This document shows positions 47,570 through 57,325 of a stretch of DNA of 64,000 nucleotides, one piece after another (the first letter of the stretch is position 1; each line of letters begins with the position of its first letter). The stretch comes from Rhodospirillaceae bacterium (GTDB taxonomy: Bacteria > Pseudomonadota > Alphaproteobacteria > Rhodospirillales > Rhodospirillaceae). The notes under the pieces were generated by a model. It was not told the origin of the DNA, searched no databases, and worked only from the letters and a program-made list of their open reading frames with translations. The DNA is taken from NCBI GenBank assembly GCA_029245025.1, contig JAQWQC010000034.1, forward strand, positions 1 to 64,000, read 5' to 3'. The translations under genes were made by a program, and so were the position numbers.

Positions 47570-48562
47570 ATGACCCGCGTTTATTTGATAGTATCCGTTG
47601 CAGCGTTGTTTTTGTCAGTAGCAGCGCCGACCATTTTTGTGGCCCCGCCCCTCATGGCACTGGACGAAGACCATGTCCATGATGATCGCGAAGACCATGA
47701 TCATGAGGAGGAGGGGGGTCCGCTTGTATTGACGGCTGCCCAGATGGCCAATCTCGGTATCGCAACAGTCACCGCGGATGTTAGGCCATTGCAGGATACT
47801 GTTGAACTTTTAGTCTCGGTTGAGGCATTACCCGAACGCCAGGCCAATGTCAGCCCGCGATTTGATGGGCAAATTCGCGATGTTCGCGCAACGCTAGGGG
47901 ATTATGTTGAGGCTGGGCAACGCCTTGTGGTGGTTGAACCGATCATCGCCGGTGCGAATAGCTTGATGCTGTCAGCTCCCATCTCTGGCGTGGTGTCAGC
48001 GCAATCAGCACGGATTGGGCAGACAGTTGAGGCGACGTCTGTCCTATTCGAGATTTCAGACCATTCGCGCATGTTGTTGCATGGCACGATGATGGAAAGC
48101 CCCGACATCACCCGTATTCGCGCCGGTCAAACGGCAACCGTGTATCTGGATGCCTTACCCAATAAGCCGCTGGTGGCGAAAGTCGCGCGGTTTTACATGG
48201 CGCGTGAGGCTGGAACCGGTTTGTTCACGGTTCATGCTGAGGCGGACAACCCCGACCAAACTCTTTATCCCGGGATGATGGGCACCATGTCTGTCGCCGT
48301 TGGTGACGCTGTTCCTAGCATCGTTATTCCGGGTCGTGCAGTGCTCGGCGGGCTTGGTGATCGTTTTGTATTTGTCCGCACTGGCGAAGAGTTCGAGCGC
48401 CGGTCTGTGATCGAGGGGCTGGTCGCAGGTGCTGATACTGAAATTCTGGAGGGCGTGTTCCCTGGCGAAGATGTAGTTATTCAGGGGCATTACCAATTGC
48501 AATACATGGGTGAAGGGGCCGCGGGTTTGCCGACCGATCCCCATGCCGGCCACAACCATTGA
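47570..48562 (+). CDS. RND efflux periplasmic adaptor (CusB/CzcB-like)
   Basis: A 330-residue membrane-fusion protein. After the N-terminal hydrophobic segment comes a histidine-rich tail, DEDHVHDDREDHDHEEEGG (~33-51), then the CzcB-like barrel-sandwich: RFDGQIRDVRATLGDYVEAGQRLVVVEP and APISGVVSAQSARIGQTVEATSVLFEI; the C-terminus ends PHAGHNH. Histidine clusters at both ends mark a heavy-metal pump. It follows the TolC-like gene with no gap (TAAATG) and overlaps the pump's open frame. It has no long alpha-helical hairpin, as is usual for CzcB/CusB. Confidence 0.88.
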   Translation: MTRVYLIVSVAALFLSVAAPTIFVAPPLMALDEDHVHDDREDHDHEEEGGPLVLTAAQMANLGIATVTADVRPLQDTVELLVSVEALPERQANVSPRFDGQIRDVRATLGDYVEAGQRLVVVEPIIAGANSLMLSAPISGVVSAQSARIGQTVEATSVLFEISDHSRMLLHGTMMESPDITRIRAGQTATVYLDALPNKPLVAKVARFYMAREAGTGLFTVHAEADNPDQTLYPGMMGTMSVAVGDAVPSIVIPGRAVLGGLGDRFVFVRTGEEFERRSVIEGLVAGADTEILEGVFPGEDVVIQGHYQLQYMGEGAAGLPTDPHAGHNH

Positions 48563-48572
48563 GGCCGGTGCA

Positions 48573-51500
48573 ATGCTAGATTCACTTATCTCTCTTTCCA
48601 TAAAGCACCGTCTTATTGTCGTCGCGGTGATCGCGCTCAGTTTTGTATACGGCGGTTTGGCCATTCAAAGCCTTCCCATCGATGTTCTGCCCGATCTCAA
48701 TCGTCCGACGGTCACGATTTTTACAGAGTCTGAGGGTCTATCCCCTGAAGAAGTTGAGACTTTTGTCACGCGCCCAATAGAAGCGGCAGTTTATGGCGCT
48801 AATGGTGTCATGCGTGTCCGATCCGTATCTTCCATCGGTCTGTCGATTGTTTGGGTCGAATTTGATTGGGATATGGATATCTATGTGGCGCGCCAGATTG
48901 TCTCCGAGAAATTGAGTCAGGCGCGCGAGGCTATATACGGTCGCGTTAACCCGGTGCTCGGTCCGATCACTTCGATCATGGGTAATATCATGGCCATCGG
49001 CGTGACCGGCGGTGGTGAGACAGACCCAATGACCCTCCGCACTTTGGCGGAGTGGGATATCCGCCAAAGACTGCTTGCTATACCGGGTATTGCACAGATT
49101 ACTGTCGTTGGCGGCGCACTACAGCAGTTCCAAGTCTTGATCGACCCTGATCGCCTGATGTTTCACCAAGTGCCGCTGTCGGCGGTGCTAGAGGCGCTTG
49201 ATGAAACCAATCTCAATACTACTGGCGGCTTTCTTCTGACAGACTATACGGAGGGATTGATCCGTGTGCTTGGCCGCGCGCAAACGGTTGAACAAATAGC
49301 GGCGACCATCGTGCCGTTGCCGGACCAGCCAAGCCGGCGCGTCACCATTGATCAAGTCGCGGAGGTGAAGCTTGGCGGACCATTGGCGCCGCGCGGTGAT
49401 GCTTCCATCAATACTGATCCCGGCGTAATCCTGTCGATTCAAAAACAGCCGGACGCGGATACGGTTTCTTTGGTGAAAGCCATTCAATCCGAGCTCGCGG
49501 CGATTCAGCTAACACTCCCAGATGACGTGGCCCTGCACGACGATATCTTTAGCCAGAGTACCTTTATCGAGACCGCCGTCTCGAATGTGGAAGAGGCATT
49601 GCGAGACGGAGCTATTTTGGTGGCAGTCGTGTTGTTTCTCTTCCTCTTAAATGCGCGCACGACCTTTATTACTTTAACGGCAATCCCTTTGTCTCTGGTG
49701 CTTACCCTGATTGTCTTTCAGGTGCTTGGTTTGTCGATTAACACGATGACTTTGGGTGGTATTGCGATCGCCATTGGCCAGTTGGTTGATGATGCCATCG
49801 TCGGAGTTGAGAATGTGTATCGGCGTCTGCGGCAAAACCGGAGAAAAGGTGAGCCCAAGTTACCCATCGATATTGTGCGCGATGCCACTCGCGAAGTCCG
49901 TGACCCCATCATCTTTGCGACCTTTATCGTGATCTTGGTGTTTCTCCCTCTGTTCGCACTTTCAGGAGTGGAGGGGCGTATTTTCACGCCACTTGGCATT
50001 GCTTACGTCACCTCTATCGCTGCGTCTTTGATTGTATTCTTGACCGCAACTCCGGCGCTTTGTGCCTATCTATTGCCGCGTATGAAACAAATGGATGCCG
50101 AGAAAGACGGGCCAGTGGTCAGGGGGATCAAATGGGGACAAGCCCTGATATTGAGAGCCTTGTTTCCTATTCGTTATGCGGTCTTTGCGGTGTTCGGCCT
50201 GCCGTTGGGGCTTGGCGTTTGGATGACGGCCGAGTTTGGTCAGGCCTTTCTGCCCGAGTTTAATGAAGGGGCTTTGAATGTATCGGTCGTCATGGCGCCC
50301 GGCACGGCTCTTGCAGAATCGAACCGCATCGCTACGACGGCCGAACGTTTAGTGCTTGAATTGCCTGAAGTCGCCAAAGTGGGGCGGCGGTCCGGGCGCG
50401 CAGAAAATGATGAGCACGCAGAGAGTATCAATGTCTCAGAGCTAGAGTTTTTTCTACAGCCGTCTGATCGCCCTCGGGAAGACGTGATTGATGATATCCG
50501 TGATCGCGTTGAGCAAATCCCTGGCGTATTAACCAACATCGGGCAGCCTTTGTCGCACCGTATCGATCACGCGCTGTCAGGTGTCCGGGCGCAAATTGCG
50601 ATTAAGGTTTTCGGAGACGAGATGGATGAGCTGCGCAGGCTTGCACGGTTAATCGAAGGGCAAATTGAAGGTGTAGACGGTGTCGTTGACCTCAGCGTTG
50701 AACAACAGGTTCTGACCGGTCAGCTTCATATCCGGGTTGATCGAGAGCAAATTCTCAACCGCGGCCTCACTATTGCTGATGTCGCGTCTTATACAGAGCT
50801 GGCTCTGAACGGGCGTGAAATTGGGCAAATCATAGACGGCATTCGCACCTACGACCTCATCGCGCGCTTTGACGACGATACGCGGGCAACGCCTGATTCC
50901 ATTAGTAAGCTTCCAGTAGAAATTGCGGGAGGCGGATATGTACCGCTCGACCTGCTGGCATCCGTAGAAGAAGCCTTGGGTGCGAACGTCATAAATCGTG
51001 AGAACGGTCAGCGGCGGATCATTGTTCAGGCCAACGTCGCAGGGCGCGATTTGGTCAGTGTGGTGCAAGACATCCAAGGCCGCATCAACGCTGAGATCGA
51101 AATGCCGTCTGGATATTTCGTGATCTACGGTGGGGAGTACGAGAACCAGTCCGCTGCATTAAACGCCATCGTGTTGCTGGCTGGCGCTGCTTTCCTTGGT
51201 ATGTTTCTGGTTCTGTATGCCCACCTAGGCAGCGTGAACTTTACACTCCAGGTGATGTTGTCGATCCCGCTAGCCTTTGTTGGCGCTGTCTTTGGTGTGT
51301 GGATAACTGGCGGCGTGCTCTCTATTGCGACAATGATCGGATTCATTACGTTGACCGGCATTGCAGCGCGCAACGGCATTTTGATGATTAATCACTATCT
51401 CTATTTGATTCGCGAAGAAGGCGCCGCATTTGACAAAGACATGATCACGCGCGGGACGCAAGAACGAATCATTCCCGTGCTTATGACGGCGCTCACGGCG

Positions 51501-51704
51501 ATATTGGCTCTGATCCCCATACTGCTGACGCCAGACCAACCCGGCCGCGAAATTCTTCACCCTGTTGCGGTGGTCATTTTCTCCGGATTGATCTCATCAA
51601 CTCTACTGGACCTAACGTTACGCCCGTTGGTGTTTTGGACCTTTGGGCGCAGCGCGACTGCCGCCAAAGTTGCTGGGGGGCTACGTCCTCAACCCGCTGA
51701 ATAA
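48573..51704 (+). CDS. Heavy-metal RND efflux pump (CusA/CzcA family)
   Basis: A 1,043-residue inner-membrane RND pump. Twelve membrane segments and two large periplasmic loops are visible; the TM4 region reads TMTLGGIAIAIGQLVDDAIVG, closer to the CusA form (GGIAIAVGAMVD) than to the CzcA form (DFGLIVDGAV). SINTDPGVILSIQKQPDADT, APGTALAESN and the terminal RNGILMINHYLYL are family blocks. ATG 48573 lies ten bases after the adaptor stop. By motif this is more likely a copper/silver or broad metal pump than a zinc pump, but the metal is unproven. Confidence 0.92.
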   Translation: MLDSLISLSIKHRLIVVAVIALSFVYGGLAIQSLPIDVLPDLNRPTVTIFTESEGLSPEEVETFVTRPIEAAVYGANGVMRVRSVSSIGLSIVWVEFDWDMDIYVARQIVSEKLSQAREAIYGRVNPVLGPITSIMGNIMAIGVTGGGETDPMTLRTLAEWDIRQRLLAIPGIAQITVVGGALQQFQVLIDPDRLMFHQVPLSAVLEALDETNLNTTGGFLLTDYTEGLIRVLGRAQTVEQIAATIVPLPDQPSRRVTIDQVAEVKLGGPLAPRGDASINTDPGVILSIQKQPDADTVSLVKAIQSELAAIQLTLPDDVALHDDIFSQSTFIETAVSNVEEALRDGAILVAVVLFLFLLNARTTFITLTAIPLSLVLTLIVFQVLGLSINTMTLGGIAIAIGQLVDDAIVGVENVYRRLRQNRRKGEPKLPIDIVRDATREVRDPIIFATFIVILVFLPLFALSGVEGRIFTPLGIAYVTSIAASLIVFLTATPALCAYLLPRMKQMDAEKDGPVVRGIKWGQALILRALFPIRYAVFAVFGLPLGLGVWMTAEFGQAFLPEFNEGALNVSVVMAPGTALAESNRIATTAERLVLELPEVAKVGRRSGRAENDEHAESINVSELEFFLQPSDRPREDVIDDIRDRVEQIPGVLTNIGQPLSHRIDHALSGVRAQIAIKVFGDEMDELRRLARLIEGQIEGVDGVVDLSVEQQVLTGQLHIRVDREQILNRGLTIADVASYTELALNGREIGQIIDGIRTYDLIARFDDDTRATPDSISKLPVEIAGGGYVPLDLLASVEEALGANVINRENGQRRIIVQANVAGRDLVSVVQDIQGRINAEIEMPSGYFVIYGGEYENQSAALNAIVLLAGAAFLGMFLVLYAHLGSVNFTLQVMLSIPLAFVGAVFGVWITGGVLSIATMIGFITLTGIAARNGILMINHYLYLIREEGAAFDKDMITRGTQERIIPVLMTALTAILALIPILLTPDQPGREILHPVAVVIFSGLISSTLLDLTLRPLVFWTFGRSATAAKVAGGLRPQPAE

Positions 51705-51719
51705 TTAAGGATAGACACA

Positions 51720-52145
51720 ATGAAAAGAGCGCTCATTTCGCTATTCATAACAGTCAGTATTAGTCTAACTGCTAATGCTCAAACCGATTATAGTTATGAT
51801 GGTGGTCGCAGCCATTCAGTTGATTTTGGAACGATCGACGATGGCTGGCTCGCTTTAGAAACTGTTTCAGCTGAGATTCGTGCGGCTGTACAGGCTGGCA
51901 ATATGACGGCATTGCGCGGTCTATCCGACCAGTTATTCGCATTGGCAGGCGGCTTGGCCACTTACGAAAATGATGTCCCTCAGTCTAATCGCCTACGCTT
52001 CACGTCCAGCATCAATCAACTTCGCAGTTTGAGTGAGCGTATACTCAATGCTCATGAGCGCAACGATGTAGCGGCTGCCGAACGCATGGTGCTGCAGTTA
52101 GACGGCATGGTCCAGATTTTGATTGTGAGTGCAGAAGCAGAGTAG
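51720..52145 (+). CDS. Small periplasmic helical protein after the RND pump
   Basis: A 141-residue exported protein: signal peptide ~1-20 (LTANAQ), then a compact, mostly helical domain (TVSAEIRAAVQAGNMTALRGLSDQLFALAGGL; LRSLSERILNAHERNDVAAAERMVLQLDGMVQIL). AAGGA precedes the ATG, 15 bases after the pump. It has no histidine or cysteine cluster, so metal storage seems unlikely; a helical-bundle accessory is possible. It is convergent with lptD (2-base gap). Family not recognised. Confidence 0.7.
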   Translation: MKRALISLFITVSISLTANAQTDYSYDGGRSHSVDFGTIDDGWLALETVSAEIRAAVQAGNMTALRGLSDQLFALAGGLATYENDVPQSNRLRFTSSINQLRSLSERILNAHERNDVAAAERMVLQLDGMVQILIVSAEAE

Positions 52146-52147
52146 AT

Positions 52148-54337
52148 TTATTGATCAACCCCAACGCTTGACGACAATCGGACCTCGCCGATTGTTTTGA
52201 GCGTGAATCGTAAGATCACAGAGAAGCCGCTTTGGAAATCACGGTCTTCTGTGTTGTCGTCGGCAATATCGAGTCCAAAGATGAAGCACTCGTCTTCGTA
52301 CTCGATGCCAATAGATGAGCGGATTGACCCTCCGCCTAGACCCAGATCTTCACGGTGGGTGCCCCTAAGCGACCAATACTTTGAAAGCCGCGTATCAAAG
52401 TAAGCGTAAAGCTCTTCGCGATCGCCGAGCTCTGTTATTAAGGCGTCGCTGGGTTTGATGAAAATGTAATTGGCGCCAAGACGGAACATATTGGTGCCGA
52501 CCGAGGCGCTGAATTCACTTCTTTCCGTGCTGAAATCCGATTGCCCGAGGCGGAAACGATAGGAAAGGTCCAGGTAGCTAGAAGGTCTTACAGTTACGTG
52601 TCCGACGTAATCTGAAAAATGTCCATCGAGACCAGAGTCTAAAGCGAAGGTGTTGTCTTTATTAAAGCGATAGCTCTGGCCTACCATGACATCGAGAGAT
52701 TGACCGGAGCTTCCATAGGCGGACCATCGCAAACCATAGTTGATGCGGGCGCCACCCTCGACGCGGTCGTAACCGGAGAACCGCTGTTCTGAAAACAAGT
52801 TGGTATCGTCAAATTCAAAGTCGCGGCTATCTTCGTTCGGAATCGTATCAGGGTTTTGACCGGTTGGACTAATAATGCCTTGGACAATCGGCTCGATCTG
52901 TTGGGTGATTGCCGCGCCTGATCTAACCAAAGGATAACGCCACTCCATAGAGAGTTGCGGAATGGCGCGTCCCTCAAAACCAGTGAAATTGGCGCCACTT
53001 AACGGATCCATCACGTCACGTACGTAGTAGCCGTCACCACGTAAGGTTGCACGCAACGTATACATACCGCCTCTAGGGCTGATGTACGGGACATGCCAGC
53101 CAAGCTTGGTCGAAAGCCGAGTTTGATCGCTGCCATTATCGCGATAGAGGGCTAAGGCGCTGGCATCTGCAGTGAAGTAACTCCCACCGCGTATTGGCTT
53201 GCCAACAAAACTATAGTCGACCAAAGGCGCAACCAGTGGAGTTGAGCCAGCTGCGACAGAGCGGCGCTGCCGTTGAAAATGGTATGCGTTGACGGCGAAA
53301 TAAGACTGTGTACCGAACCGTTCAACGAACGCGTTTGTGGTTAGCCATGTGGGGGCGTCAAAGTCATAGCGGCGTAAGTAGGTATCGTCGGATGCGACAT
53401 GAACGTCGGCACCAGTCCTCCACCGCTCATCGATGTCCCAGCGTGCACGGGCTTTGAGGTGACCGCGAAAATCTTCAGTGCTGTCATTATCGTCTAAGAC
53501 TAGACTGCCAAACAGGCTAAATTCTCCCTCGGAAAATAGTTGGCGATATTCGCCAATGGTGCCCCGGCCAGCTGACGAGGTGTATAGAGGCGTCAACGTT
53601 GCGTCTTTATCGGGTGCTATATTCCAGTAATAAGGCTGCGCGTAGGAGAACCCTACGTTGCTGCCACCGCCAATTGATGGCGCTAAAAGTCCGGAACGTC
53701 TGTCGGCTGTTGGGTCAGGGTGGGCCAAGTAGGGTGTGTAGAATACCGGCAGCCCCAGAAGTTCGACCCAGGCGTCGTTGTAGGTCATGAGCTGATCGTC
53801 TTGATCATGCACCACTTTGCGGGCTTTGATCTGCCAGACGGGGTCGCCCTCGCAGTCAAGGTCGCAGGCTGTGTATACGGCGCGCCGAAGCTCGTTGATG
53901 TTTCCATCGCGCCTGCGGATAAGACGAGCGGCCATGCGCGATTTGTCAGCCAAAAGTACTTGAACTTCCCTCGCGAAGCCTTCTTTAAGGTCGCCAGTGA
54001 TTTTCGCCTCTTCAAAGAAGAGCACGCTGCCGTTGTCGTCAACCAAAGTGACGTTGCCTTTGGCGGTAACGAGGTCTCTGTCTTGGTCGTAGGTCACCTT
54101 GTCAGCCAGCAGAATTCGATTATCACGTTCGATTTCTACATTGCCGATCGCGGTAACTGTGTTGGTGTTTTCATTGAATTGCATCTCGTCAGCCAAGATC
54201 AGCGTTTGCTTTTCTGTCTCTTGTGCTGCGGCGGGTAAGACCGATAAAGCCATTAAGATCATAAGGGCTGTTGCTGTCAGCAAAGACGAGAAATTGCTTA
54301 GAACGATAAGACGCAGTAGGCCAGAATCAAAAATCAT
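52148..54337 (-). CDS. lptD: LPS-assembly protein LptD
   Basis: A 729-residue outer-membrane protein that places lipopolysaccharide in the outer leaflet with LptE. Signal peptide ~20-38, then an LptA-like jellyroll (LILADEMQFNENTNTVTAIGNVEIERDNRILLADKVTYD) and the barrel with VFYTPYLAHPDPTADRRSGLLAPSIG and SWRYPLVRSG-type strands ending VGVDQ. It sits eight bases after lptF, with no lptG between. surA, its usual downstream partner, lies beyond the inverted efflux cassette. Length is normal. Confidence 0.92.
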   Translation of the reverse strand: MIFDSGLLRLIVLSNFSSLLTATALMILMALSVLPAAAQETEKQTLILADEMQFNENTNTVTAIGNVEIERDNRILLADKVTYDQDRDLVTAKGNVTLVDDNGSVLFFEEAKITGDLKEGFAREVQVLLADKSRMAARLIRRRDGNINELRRAVYTACDLDCEGDPVWQIKARKVVHDQDDQLMTYNDAWVELLGLPVFYTPYLAHPDPTADRRSGLLAPSIGGGSNVGFSYAQPYYWNIAPDKDATLTPLYTSSAGRGTIGEYRQLFSEGEFSLFGSLVLDDNDSTEDFRGHLKARARWDIDERWRTGADVHVASDDTYLRRYDFDAPTWLTTNAFVERFGTQSYFAVNAYHFQRQRRSVAAGSTPLVAPLVDYSFVGKPIRGGSYFTADASALALYRDNGSDQTRLSTKLGWHVPYISPRGGMYTLRATLRGDGYYVRDVMDPLSGANFTGFEGRAIPQLSMEWRYPLVRSGAAITQQIEPIVQGIISPTGQNPDTIPNEDSRDFEFDDTNLFSEQRFSGYDRVEGGARINYGLRWSAYGSSGQSLDVMVGQSYRFNKDNTFALDSGLDGHFSDYVGHVTVRPSSYLDLSYRFRLGQSDFSTERSEFSASVGTNMFRLGANYIFIKPSDALITELGDREELYAYFDTRLSKYWSLRGTHREDLGLGGGSIRSSIGIEYEDECFIFGLDIADDNTEDRDFQSGFSVILRFTLKTIGEVRLSSSVGVDQ

Positions 54338-54345
54338 GGTTACGC

Positions 54346-55476
54346 TTAAACGGAACCGGGGTGCGGGCGCAATGAAAAGGGTGCATATGGCCTCGCAGAT
54401 CCGGTTAAAAGGGCGAGCAGGCCTAAAACCAGGGGTAAGAAAGCCACGAGATAGACTACGGGGACAAACAATAGGTTTTTTGAGGCGAGGCTGGCAGCGC
54501 CAAGACCAGCAGCTTCAATAATGATGACGCAGAGGACGGCGATACTAATTCTTTTGGCCTGGCCATGGCGGTCAAAAGTGCCTGTCAAAATAAAAGCCAA
54601 GGCAATAGCGGCGAGGGACAGGTTGAAGATTGGATTGATCAAGCGTTGATGGCCTTCAACGCGCAACCGGCGAACGTTTCGCGGTTTGATCCCATCTTCC
54701 TCACTCAAGGTAAATAATTCCGTCGTGGTGCGTTCCCGGTTGTCGGTGAACCGAGCATCGCCCGTTGCTTCGATGAGTCCGAGGTCAATCGTATAGCTGT
54801 CGAAATACAGAAGTGTAAGATCGCCCACGCCTAATTTTAATTCTTGGCGGCTGCCTTTGGATAATATGACCCGCGGTCCATCGGGTCCGGAGACGACGGC
54901 TCCTGCTTCAGCCATCATCGTAATGCTTTTGCCCTGGTCCCTCTTGTCATGAACCAAGAGACCCCGCAGGTCGCCCTCAGGGCTTCGTTCCCGAACGTAA
55001 ACCGTCAGGCCTTTGCCGACTTGATTAAAGGTGCCTTCTCGCAACATGACCTGTGACACATCGTTTCGAACAGACCATTGCAATTCTTTGAAGGCGCGCA
55101 CTGACATCGGACCGAAATACAATGTTAGGGCGTAGCCAGTTATCATCGCTAGGATTGCAACCGTACCCGCGGGTGCAGCAAGTCTCCATCGGCTGATGCC
55201 CGCAGCTTGAGCAACAATGAGCTCTCGGTCGATTATCATTTTGTTATAGACGAAGAGGACAACTAGGAAGAGCGCGATCGGTAAAATAATCACCACCACA
55301 TTGGGTAGCAGTAGCAGTGTAAGCTCCAACCATGTTCCTATGGACAGCCCTTTGTTGATAATTAGTTCGATATAGCCAAGGGATTGAGTCAGCCACAGGA
55401 TGTACGCAAGGACACCCGTCACGATCAACGTGCCGATAATGAGCTGGCGGAGAATGTAGCGGTTTAAACCGGTCAT
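54346..55476 (-). CDS. lptF: LPS export ABC transporter permease LptF
   Basis: A 376-residue permease of the LptB2FG complex. Six membrane segments: three N-terminal (NRYILRQLIIGTLIVTGVLAYILWLTQSL, ELTLLLLPNVVVIILPIALFLVVLFVY) and three C-terminal, around the periplasmic beta-jellyroll (~140-260, with VMLREGTFNQVGKGLTVYVRERSPEG). The TQSL and FNxVGxGLTVYV blocks point to LptF rather than LptG. I use ATG 55476; a longer frame to 55584 lacks family support. Its partner LptG is expected directly downstream but lptD follows after eight bases. Confidence 0.88.
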   Translation of the reverse strand: MTGLNRYILRQLIIGTLIVTGVLAYILWLTQSLGYIELIINKGLSIGTWLELTLLLLPNVVVIILPIALFLVVLFVYNKMIIDRELIVAQAAGISRWRLAAPAGTVAILAMITGYALTLYFGPMSVRAFKELQWSVRNDVSQVMLREGTFNQVGKGLTVYVRERSPEGDLRGLLVHDKRDQGKSITMMAEAGAVVSGPDGPRVILSKGSRQELKLGVGDLTLLYFDSYTIDLGLIEATGDARFTDNRERTTTELFTLSEEDGIKPRNVRRLRVEGHQRLINPIFNLSLAAIALAFILTGTFDRHGQAKRISIAVLCVIIIEAAGLGAASLASKNLLFVPVVYLVAFLPLVLGLLALLTGSARPYAPFSLRPHPGSV

Positions 55477-55638
55477 GATTCTCGAAGTATAAGCGGCACG
55501 GGTGATGCGGCAAACATTGGAAGCCGGTTTTTTGTTACGAAAATCCAGAGACTTATGAGGCGTCATCCGTGCCCATGGTGGCATTTCTAGGGCAAAGCTT
55601 GCAGTGTTTGCGGCCTCAATGGCGGGTTCTAACAGCTT

Positions 55639-55854
55639 ATGCAGAGACAGATAAACAGCAGTTTGATTGTGGTCGCGGTTATGGCGGTGATGATTCTTGC
55701 TTCATCCGTGCGTGCCGCGGACACGGACTGTGCCCGTGCCGCTGACGTTGAAGCGTTTGTCACCCGCGACTTGCGGAGCCAGCTGATGGTTGCTGGGTTG
55801 GTGTGCGCATTCATGTGGTGGAGAGACCGGACACCGACTTTGACTAAGCGTTAA
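55639..55854 (+). CDS. Small exported protein, probably a truncated member of an RSQLMVAGL-type family
   Basis: A 71-residue exported protein with signal peptide ~8-27 (SSVRAAD), then CARAADVEAFVTRDLRSQLMVAGLVCAF and a basic tail. A two-cysteine secreted family in alphaproteobacteria has the pattern R(T/S)Q(L/V)M(L/V)AGLxC followed by N/YNxFV; here the protein ends soon after the second cysteine, so it may be cut short. It lies between lptF (divergent) and the FAD oxidase (convergent, overlapping by four bases). Ribosome site weak. Confidence 0.45.
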   Translation: MQRQINSSLIVVAVMAVMILASSVRAADTDCARAADVEAFVTRDLRSQLMVAGLVCAFMWWRDRTPTLTKR

Positions 55855-57317
55855 TTCACTACCTTGCCAGGGTTCATAGTGCGCTTAGGATCAAGTGCAG
55901 CTTTAAGAGTTTTCATCAGGTCCAGTTCGACCGCATCTTTGTAGTATTCCATCTCTTCTACTTTGAGGCGGCCAATCCCATGTTCCGCCGAAATGGATCC
56001 GTTCATGTCCATGACCAAGTCATGAACAATCCGATTCATAGCTTCCCACTCAGCTAGATAAGCGTCTTTGTCCATGTCTCCGGGTTGAGACACGTTGAAG
56101 TGGACGTTGCCGTCACCCACATGTCCGAAGGGACAGGGTCTTGAGCCCGGATAGGCTTTCAAAACAGCTGCAGTGCCCCGGGTGATGAATTCTGGCACCA
56201 GAGAGACCGGAACGGAAACATCATGTTTGATGCTGCCGCCTTCATGCTTTTGTGCTTCGGGTAAGGATTCCCGAATACGCCAAAGGTTCTCGGCCTGGGC
56301 TTGGCTCTCCGCGATTACGGCGTCGACGATCATCCCGTCTTCAAAGGCTGTTTCGAGCAGCCCTTCAAAACCTGCGCGTAAATCTGAATTGGGACGCGAT
56401 GTTGAAAACTCAATCAATGTATACCAATCATGTGGCTCGCTTAGGGGGTCGGCTACTCCATCAATATGACGGGTGCAAAACTCAAGACCGATGCGGGGCA
56501 CAAGTTCAAAAGCGGTCACAGCATCACCAGACAACGCGCGGGCTCGGTTTAAAAGCCGTGTGACGTCGTCGAGGGAATTTAGAGCGCAAAAGGCCGTTTC
56601 GGTTTCTCGGGGTTTGGGAAATAGCTTGATAACTGCGGCCGTGATTATTCCTAGGCTGCCCTCTGAACCGACAAACAATTGCTTCAAAGCGTAGCCCGTG
56701 TTGTCCTTCCCTAAGGCGCGGAGGCCATTCCAAACACGACCGTCGGGGAGCACCACTTCAAGGCCGAGAACCAGGTCGCGGGCGTTGCCATAGCGTAAAA
56801 CATTGATGCCGCCAGCGTTGGTCGCCAAATTACCCCCGATCTGGCAACTGCCTTCGGCGCCAAGGCTGAGTGGAAACAAGCAGTCCTGATCGTCTGCCTT
56901 GTTTTGAATGTCCGTTAGAATGCAGCCCGCGTCGACTGTCATTGTAAAATTTGTTGGGTCAATGTCGCGCACAGTATTCATCCGTCCGAGAGCCAGGATG
57001 ATCTCTGACCCATTTTCTGCTGGGGCGCCGCCGCCGCATAAACCGGTGTTGCCTCCTTGCGGTACGATACCGATGCCTTGCTCTGCGCAGAGCGTTACGA
57101 TAGCGGCCACTTCATTTGTTGATCCCGGTCTGACGACGACACTCGTGGCCCCGCGATAAAGACCGCGTTCCTCTTCTAAGTACGGCGCAATATCGCTAGC
57201 TTCTGTGAGGCAGGCTTTTTCGCCGACGATTGTGACGAGGCGATCCAGAGTGGCTTGGTCGATGGACACGGCGATAAGGGTCTTTTCTATAAGGGGAGGT
57301 GAGGTATTCAAATTCAA
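55851..57317 (-). CDS. FAD-linked oxidase (GlcD/D-2-hydroxyacid dehydrogenase type)
   Basis: A 488-residue flavoprotein with FAD_binding_4 (~45-220; VVRPGSTNEVAAIVTLCAEQGIGIVPQGGNTGLCGG and GGNLATNAGGINVLRYGN) and the FAD-oxidase C domain ending SAEHGIGRLKVEEM and RTMNPGKVVN. Such enzymes oxidise D-lactate, D-2-hydroxyglutarate or glycolate. The frame begins with TTG at 57317; the GTG 16 codons later is an alternative start. It lies eight bases after the Sua5 gene, as the last gene in a four-gene minus-strand operon. Confidence 0.9.
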   Translation of the reverse strand: MNLNTSPPLIEKTLIAVSIDQATLDRLVTIVGEKACLTEASDIAPYLEEERGLYRGATSVVVRPGSTNEVAAIVTLCAEQGIGIVPQGGNTGLCGGGAPAENGSEIILALGRMNTVRDIDPTNFTMTVDAGCILTDIQNKADDQDCLFPLSLGAEGSCQIGGNLATNAGGINVLRYGNARDLVLGLEVVLPDGRVWNGLRALGKDNTGYALKQLFVGSEGSLGIITAAVIKLFPKPRETETAFCALNSLDDVTRLLNRARALSGDAVTAFELVPRIGLEFCTRHIDGVADPLSEPHDWYTLIEFSTSRPNSDLRAGFEGLLETAFEDGMIVDAVIAESQAQAENLWRIRESLPEAQKHEGGSIKHDVSVPVSLVPEFITRGTAAVLKAYPGSRPCPFGHVGDGNVHFNVSQPGDMDKDAYLAEWEAMNRIVHDLVMDMNGSISAEHGIGRLKVEEMEYYKDAVELDLMKTLKAALDPKRTMNPGKVVN

Positions 57318-57325
57318 AGATACTC

